The notes under the pieces were generated by a model. That model did not search any database, was not told the origin of the DNA, and was given only the letters and a program-made list of their open reading frames with translations. From an uncultured Bacillaceae bacterium (GTDB lineage Bacteria; Bacillota; Bacilli; Bacillales; Alkalibacillaceae), in NCBI GenBank assembly GCA_937958375.1, contig CALGNY010000080.1:1-10611 (forward strand): DNA of 10,611 nt, in the 5' to 3' direction. Position numbers and translations under genes: made by a program. The first letter of the stretch is position 1; each line of letters starts with the position of its first letter. This document shows positions 6,550 through 10,611 of the stretch, piece after piece.

Positions 6550-7532
6550 GAAAGACCCACCTCAATAAAGATGCCGAGTGCTGCACACAGGATTCCTACG
6601 AGCCAAAATGCCGTGACGACTTTCCATTCCGACCATCCGATTAATTCATAGTGGTGATGGAGTGGACTCATTTTAAATACCCGTTTACCTGTCGTTTTGA
6701 AAGATATTACTTGAATGATGACAGAAAGCGTTTCGATGACGAAGACGCCTCCAATGATGACCAGCAGGATCTCTAATTTCATCAAAATGGCTACCATGGC
6801 TAGAGAAGCACCGATCGCAAGTGATCCAGTATCTCCCATAAATACCTTTGCTGGATGACTGTTGAACACCAAAAAGCCAAGCAATGCACCGACGACAGCC
6901 AATGTAAAGATCAATACATCTGCAGGGACTCCTTGATACCAGCCGATGATGGCAAATGCGGCAAAGGCAACAGAGGCTGTACCTGCAACGAGTCCATCCA
7001 GTCCGTCGGTCAAATTCACGGCATTGGACGCTCCGACTAACATAAGCAACAAGAATATGGCATAGAACCAACCAAAATCAATTGACCAGTCCGTCCCCGG
7101 TAAAGCGACTTCAGTGTTATATCCCTGATTATTTAAGATAAGAAATACGACGATGGCGATGATGATTTGGCCAAGCATCTTTTGTTTGGACGTCAGGCCT
7201 AGGTTTCTTTTTTTCATAATTTTGATCAAATCGTCTAAAAATCCAATGAGTCCATATCCAAATAAGACAAACAATAAAATAAATGTCGAGCTAGTAAACT
7301 CGCTTAATCCATCTTTAAAAAGTATGATGACTGTCGTCAACGCAATGGACAAAATAATCATCACGCCACCCATCGTCGGGGTTCCCGATTTTGCTTGGTG
7401 AGATTTTGGTCCTTCTTCCCGAATGCTTTGACCAAACTTCAGCCGGCGCAAAAATGGAATGAAGACCGGTGAGGCGAGTACCGTTATTAAAAATGCGATG
7501 GCAATGGTTAGTACAATGGTTAGTAAGTTCAC
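6546..7532 (-). CDS. mraY: Phospho-N-acetylmuramoyl-pentapeptide transferase MraY
   Basis: Integral membrane enzyme that moves phospho-MurNAc-pentapeptide from UDP to undecaprenyl phosphate, giving lipid I. The 328-residue product has about ten membrane helices and the expected cytoplasmic motifs: KSHQAKSGTPTMGG (43-56), the paired catalytic-site aspartates in FLDDLIK (98-104, Asp100-Asp101), NAVNLTDGLDG (170-180), FMGDTGSLA (231-239) and the PLHHHYE loop (290-296). The start is a GTG at 7532, supported by AAAGGGG at 7541-7547, 8 bases away; the murF stop codon overlaps the 5' edge of that site, with 13 bases between the two genes. It overlaps murD by four bases at its end. It links the soluble ligases to the membrane steps of the pathway. 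Identity is certain. Confidence 0.98.
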   Translation of the reverse strand: MNLLTIVLTIAIAFLITVLASPVFIPFLRRLKFGQSIREEGPKSHQAKSGTPTMGGVMIILSIALTTVIILFKDGLSEFTSSTFILLFVLFGYGLIGFLDDLIKIMKKRNLGLTSKQKMLGQIIIAIVVFLILNNQGYNTEVALPGTDWSIDFGWFYAIFLLLMLVGASNAVNLTDGLDGLVAGTASVAFAAFAIIGWYQGVPADVLIFTLAVVGALLGFLVFNSHPAKVFMGDTGSLAIGASLAMVAILMKLEILLVIIGGVFVIETLSVIIQVISFKTTGKRVFKMSPLHHHYELIGWSEWKVVTAFWLVGILCAALGIFIEVGLS

Positions 7533-7545
7533 GATTTATTCCCCT

Positions 7546-8910
7546 TTAATCTAAAGCTTTCGGTTGGATCAGTTCATCGATAATCTCTTCCAATTTCATG
7601 GAACGCGATCCCTTAAACAAGACGACGGTATCATTTTTCATGGTTGTTCTTATCGTATTCACTAAGTTCTCCTTGGCAGAGAAGTGTTGTCGATCCCCAT
7701 GGAATGAATCTGATAATCCGTCCAATATATATCGACTATCCGTTCCATAAGTATATACGGCCTCAAATTGATGATCAATTGCTTGACCGACTTGCCGGTG
7801 CGCTTTTTCTGAGTAATCCCCTAATTCGAGAATGTCAGCCAACACAGCGATTTTCCGCGGAATTTGCATGTTTTTGATGACATCCAATGAAGCAATCATC
7901 GAAGTGGCCGACGCATTGTAGGCATCGTTGATCAATAAAGCTCCATCAGCCGTTTCAATCTTTTCAAACCGCATGCCTGGTAATGCGACAGATTCCAATT
8001 GCTTGATTGCTTGCTCTCGATCAATGGACAATAATTCAGAAACTGCTAAAGCAAAAGCCGCATTTAATGCCTGGTGTTTTCCTAATAACGGCAACTGAAA
8101 CGATGCGCCGTTAATGGTCACGTCCATACTGTCCTTATTTTGTTGATAAGCTTCAACGCGGTAATCGTTCGATGGCTCAAAACCACAGTAAATTTTATTC
8201 GCATATTCATCTTGTTGCAATAATGGTTCATCACCATCAATCAACAAGCGACCGTCCGATTTGATTCCCGCTTTGATTTCCAGTTTTGCTCGGGCAATTC
8301 CTTCCCGACTTCCTAAAAACTCAATATGGGATTCACCAATATTCGTAATGACCGCATGATCGGGTTCCGCAATCTTTGATAGAAGCTCAATTTCACCAAA
8401 ATCACTCATGCCCATCTCTGCGACCAATACCTCAACATCCGGATCCATATGGAGAATGGTCAATGGTAAGCCGATATGATTATTTAAATTCCCTTCCGTT
8501 TTTGCCGTTTGATACTTGGCCTGCATGCATGCGGCAATCAATTCCTTGGTCGTTGTTTTTCCGTTAGAGCCTGTGACACCAATGACGAGCGGATCAACCT
8601 GCTTCCGATAGGCGTGTGCCAGCTGCTGAAGCGCTTGAATGGTGTCGTTGACATAAATGACCGGAAAATCTTCCGGCAAGTTGTTCGGTGGCTCTTTATG
8701 AGACCAAAATGTCGCCACTGCCCCTTTGTCAATGATGTCGTTTACGAATTGGTGGGCATCGAACCGTTCCCCGACAATCGGTACAAATAAGCCGTTTTCA
8801 ACTTGTTCTCGACTATCCGTGTAGATTTTTTTAATGGGTAAATTTTCTTGGTCACTCGGTAAGGTTTGATCAAATAAATCAGCTACGAATCCTAGGTTGA
8901 ATTTATCCAT
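7546..8910 (-). CDS. murF: UDP-N-acetylmuramoyl-tripeptide--D-alanyl-D-alanine ligase MurF
   Basis: Cytoplasmic ATP-dependent ligase that adds the D-Ala-D-Ala dipeptide to the UDP-MurNAc-tripeptide, completing the pentapeptide. The 454-residue product has the N-terminal MurE/MurF-type domain (TDSR at 31-34, LFVPIVGERFDAH at 41-53), P-loop GVTGSNGKTTTK (111-122), TEGNLNNHIGLP (138-149), the predicted carbamylated Lys209 (IARAK), RFE (314-316) and NDAYNA (328-333). The ATG at 8910 is chosen because AAGGGG (8918-8923) is 7 bases upstream; the ATG at 8937 would add nine residues and start inside murE. One base separates it from the murE stop. In B. subtilis murF lies elsewhere, beside ddl, so its presence between murE and mraY, as in Escherichia coli, is a lineage marker. 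The sequence is Firmicute-like with no sign of transfer. Confidence 0.97.
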   Translation of the reverse strand: MDKFNLGFVADLFDQTLPSDQENLPIKKIYTDSREQVENGLFVPIVGERFDAHQFVNDIIDKGAVATFWSHKEPPNNLPEDFPVIYVNDTIQALQQLAHAYRKQVDPLVIGVTGSNGKTTTKELIAACMQAKYQTAKTEGNLNNHIGLPLTILHMDPDVEVLVAEMGMSDFGEIELLSKIAEPDHAVITNIGESHIEFLGSREGIARAKLEIKAGIKSDGRLLIDGDEPLLQQDEYANKIYCGFEPSNDYRVEAYQQNKDSMDVTINGASFQLPLLGKHQALNAAFALAVSELLSIDREQAIKQLESVALPGMRFEKIETADGALLINDAYNASATSMIASLDVIKNMQIPRKIAVLADILELGDYSEKAHRQVGQAIDHQFEAVYTYGTDSRYILDGLSDSFHGDRQHFSAKENLVNTIRTTMKNDTVVLFKGSRSMKLEEIIDELIQPKALD

Positions 8911-8911
8911 A

Positions 8912-10381
8912 TTATGACCCCTTATATTTTTCTTCAAGCATCACTCTAGCAACTTCTCGATCATCAAAGTGATTTCGTTTGCCGTCGATTTCTTGGTATG
9001 TTTCATGGCCTTTTCCTGCGATGAGTACAATGTCCCCATCTGATGCCTGATCAATTGCCTGTTGAATCGCTTCTTTACGATCCTTGATGACTTGAAAACC
9101 GTTTCCAGTCAAATGGCCAGTCATATCATTCAAGATGGCATGCGGATCCTCTGTACGTGGGTTATCAGATGTGAAAATAACATAATCACTATACTTGAGC
9201 GCTGCGTCTGCCATCTTCGGGCGCTTCAATCGATCCCGATCGCCGCCACTACCGACTACGGTAAAGACCTTCTTCGTCTTAATTTCAGAAATTGACTGCA
9301 ACACATTTTCCAATGAGTCAGGGGTGTGTGCATAATCAACGATCACTGAAATTGGGTGGTGCTGCGAGACGGATTCAAATCGACCTGGAACGCCTTCTGT
9401 ATTTTCCAATGCTTTCTGGATCGTTTTCGCAGGAATCTCGTACGTATATGCCACAGCAATTGCCGCCAACATGTTATATACATTAAATTTACCTGATAAA
9501 CGGGTTTCGATTCGGCTTGAAAAATCTGGTGTCACCACCGTAAAAGCACTATAGTTGGCACCTAACTTTAAATCATCTGCGCGGACATAGGCATCTTCCG
9601 TTAATCCATAGGTAACGACCGGCTGCGCACTGGCCCGCTCCATAATCGTTGAATAGCGATCATCGATATTGATAATCGCACTTTTGGTGCCATCCAACCG
9701 TGTTCCCAACTGAGAAAATAATAACGATTTCGCATGGGCATAGTCACTCATGTTTTGGTGATAATCCAAATGGTCCTGCGTTAAGTTGGTGTACACAGCC
9801 GTATTGTACTCAATTCCATAGACCCGTCCAAGGCTTAAGGCATGAGAAGAAACCTCCATAATGACTGTGTCGACGCCTTCATCGATCATCTTACGGAAGT
9901 TTTTATGTAAAAATAAAGCATCCGGAGTCGTATTTTTCACCGGATAGCGTTTCTCTCCAATTTTCATGTCGATCGTACCAATGACTGCCGTTTTATGACC
10001 ATGTAACGTAAAAATATCATCGAGCAAATACGTCAATGTCGTCTTGCCGTTCGTTCCCGTAACACCAATCACGTTCAGCTGCCGACTTGGATGGCCAAAA
10101 AAGTAATCAGCCAGTTGAGCCAACGCTTTCGAGGTATCCGGTACCAGAATGACAGGCACACCCGCCTCAACATTTTTTTCGGCAACAATCGCTTTGGCAC
10201 CATTGTTCACTGCTTGATCCACATAATCATGTCCATCCACGGTAAAACCATCGATGCAGACGAACAAAGAATTTTCGCCAACATTTCTGGAATCCATTTC
10301 AATCGAATCAATGAATTGATCCGATAGGTTACTGTTTATTTTATATACTTTTAATGATTCAATTAGCTCATTCAATTTCAT
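8912..10381 (-). CDS. murE: UDP-N-acetylmuramoyl-L-alanyl-D-glutamate--2,6-diaminopimelate ligase MurE
   Basis: Cytoplasmic ATP-dependent ligase that adds the third stem-peptide residue. The 489-residue product (B. subtilis MurE is of similar size) has an N-terminal UDP-MurNAc domain (DSR at 30-32, LFVCIDGFTVDGHDY at 39-53), P-loop GVTGTNGKTTL (106-116), the substrate-contact TTPD (151-154), EVSSHAL (176-182), predicted carbamylated Lys218 (YAHAK), GRFE (333-336), and DNPR (406-409), the signature for meso-diaminopimelate over lysine, so the wall is meso-DAP type. The ATG at 10381 follows AGGGG by 5 bases. The frame stays open upstream to 10606, but that stretch holds the promoter and repeats and does not resemble MurE. 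First gene of the mur-spoVE unit in this window; spoVD, expected upstream in B. subtilis, would be outside. Confidence 0.98.
   Translation of the reverse strand: MKLNELIESLKVYKINSNLSDQFIDSIEMDSRNVGENSLFVCIDGFTVDGHDYVDQAVNNGAKAIVAEKNVEAGVPVILVPDTSKALAQLADYFFGHPSRQLNVIGVTGTNGKTTLTYLLDDIFTLHGHKTAVIGTIDMKIGEKRYPVKNTTPDALFLHKNFRKMIDEGVDTVIMEVSSHALSLGRVYGIEYNTAVYTNLTQDHLDYHQNMSDYAHAKSLLFSQLGTRLDGTKSAIINIDDRYSTIMERASAQPVVTYGLTEDAYVRADDLKLGANYSAFTVVTPDFSSRIETRLSGKFNVYNMLAAIAVAYTYEIPAKTIQKALENTEGVPGRFESVSQHHPISVIVDYAHTPDSLENVLQSISEIKTKKVFTVVGSGGDRDRLKRPKMADAALKYSDYVIFTSDNPRTEDPHAILNDMTGHLTGNGFQVIKDRKEAIQQAIDQASDGDIVLIAGKGHETYQEIDGKRNHFDDREVARVMLEEKYKGS
8918..8923 (-). promoter_or_regulatory. murF ribosome binding site
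   Basis: AAGGGG on the minus strand lies within the last codons of murE, 7 bases before the murF ATG at 8910. It rules out the in-frame ATG at 8937 as the main start. The murE TAA stop falls between the site and the ATG, so termination and re-initiation are probably coupled. Confidence 0.85.
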
Positions 10382-10386
10382 AAAAA

Positions 10387-10391
10387 CCCCT
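10387..10391 (-). promoter_or_regulatory. murE ribosome binding site
   Basis: AGGGG on the minus strand, 5 bases (all T) before the ATG at 10381. It fixes the murE start against the long open extension of the same frame, which passes through the promoter. Confidence 0.8.
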
Positions 10392-10420
10392 GCCTTACGC
10401 CTTGTCACTTTATCATGGCT

Positions 10421-10429
10421 ATTATAGCA
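10421..10429 (-). promoter_or_regulatory. Sigma-A extended -10 promoter of murE
   Basis: TGCTATAAT on the minus strand is a perfect -10 hexamer with the extended TG. No good -35 is seen at 16-18 bases, which extended -10 promoters tolerate. Predicted start is near 10414, giving a leader of about 33 bases before the murE ATG. The spacer upstream (10430-10492) is AT-rich with no further recognisable site. Confidence 0.7.
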
Positions 10430-10492
10430 AATTTTTGTTAATAAAACGATGTATTCTATAAGACTGTTCCTAATTTGATTCCCAAATGATTT

Positions 10493-10611
10493 CTCAGCGA
10501 CATTTGAAGTGGTTTGATTGCTATAAATGTCGATGAGATTGACTGTCAGCGACATTTGAACGATTTTTAATGCCCGAATGTCGTTGAGAAAGCTTGTCAT
10601 CGACATTTGAA
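10493..10611. repeat. Tandem 52-bp-period repeat with internal inverted repeats (array B), running off the window
   Basis: TCAGCGACATTTGAA begins at 10494 and 10546, and as TCATCGACATTTGAA at 10597 (spacings 52 and 51). Between them AAATGTCGATGAG (10525-10537) and GAATGTCGTTGAG (10576-10588) are its inverted partners. Each junction folds into a stem of 7-8 bp, one mismatch and 3 bp around a 9-base loop (10525-10557 and 10577-10607). The loops differ (GATTGACTG, GAAAGCTTG) while the stems are kept. The array continues past the window edge, so its size and the gene beyond are unknown. Confidence 0.85.

Noticed and set aside
10382..10606. A 75-codon N-terminal extension of murE
   Set aside because: The frame is merely open. 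The stretch contains the promoter, the murE ribosome binding site and a 52-bp repeat whose length would shift frame, and MurE homologues start at the chosen ATG.

Overview
The window is most of a division and cell wall (dcw) cluster from a spore-forming, low-GC Gram-positive bacterium of the Bacillaceae. All eight genes are on the minus strand. In transcription order they are murE, murF, mraY, murD, spoVE, divIB, ftsA and ftsZ. The assignment rests on close similarity of FtsZ, FtsA and SpoVE to the Bacillus subtilis proteins, strong AGGAGG-type ribosome binding sites, sigma-A extended -10 promoters, a sporulation SEDS gene, and a MurE with the DNPR meso-diaminopimelate signature. The genus cannot be fixed. 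The layout (murF inside the cluster; no murG, murB or ylxW-ylxX-sbp) differs from B. subtilis and fits a halophilic or alkaliphilic Virgibacillus/Oceanobacillus-like lineage better; that is inference.

Layout on + coordinates. At 1-110 lie the end of the ftsZ transcript, a bidirectional terminator (55-94) and the edge of the next intergenic region. ftsZ (111-1238), ftsA (1301-2593) and divIB (2737-3516) form a downstream division unit with its own extended -10 promoter (about 3562-3589) and possible further promoters just before ftsA. At 3610-4022 is a gene-free stretch holding a rho-independent terminator (3625-3661) and a tandem array of a 52-bp repeat (3715-3996). spoVE (4023-5141), murD (5200-6549), mraY (6546-7532), murF (7546-8910) and murE (8912-10381) form a tightly packed upstream unit. 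Its extended -10 promoter is at 10421-10429, and a second 52-bp-period repeat array (10493-10611) runs off the window edge.

The upstream unit makes the peptidoglycan precursor. MurE, MurD and MurF build the UDP-MurNAc-pentapeptide, MraY transfers it to undecaprenyl phosphate, and SpoVE polymerises lipid II, in B. subtilis for the spore cortex. The downstream unit makes the early and late division proteins: FtsZ ring, FtsA membrane anchor and DivIB divisome component.

The least ordinary parts are non-coding: (1) the cluster is cut into two transcription units by a terminator, a promoter and a repeat array, exactly where B. subtilis has murG-murB; (2) two different arrays share a 52-bp period and a short core, and one has a conserved stem with variable loops; (3) the murD-spoVE gap can form two mutually exclusive hairpins, one of which buries the spoVE ribosome binding site. 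Two substitutions in conserved sites (FtsA Asn208, FtsZ Ala115) are also noted. No new protein system is seen; the genes themselves are standard.
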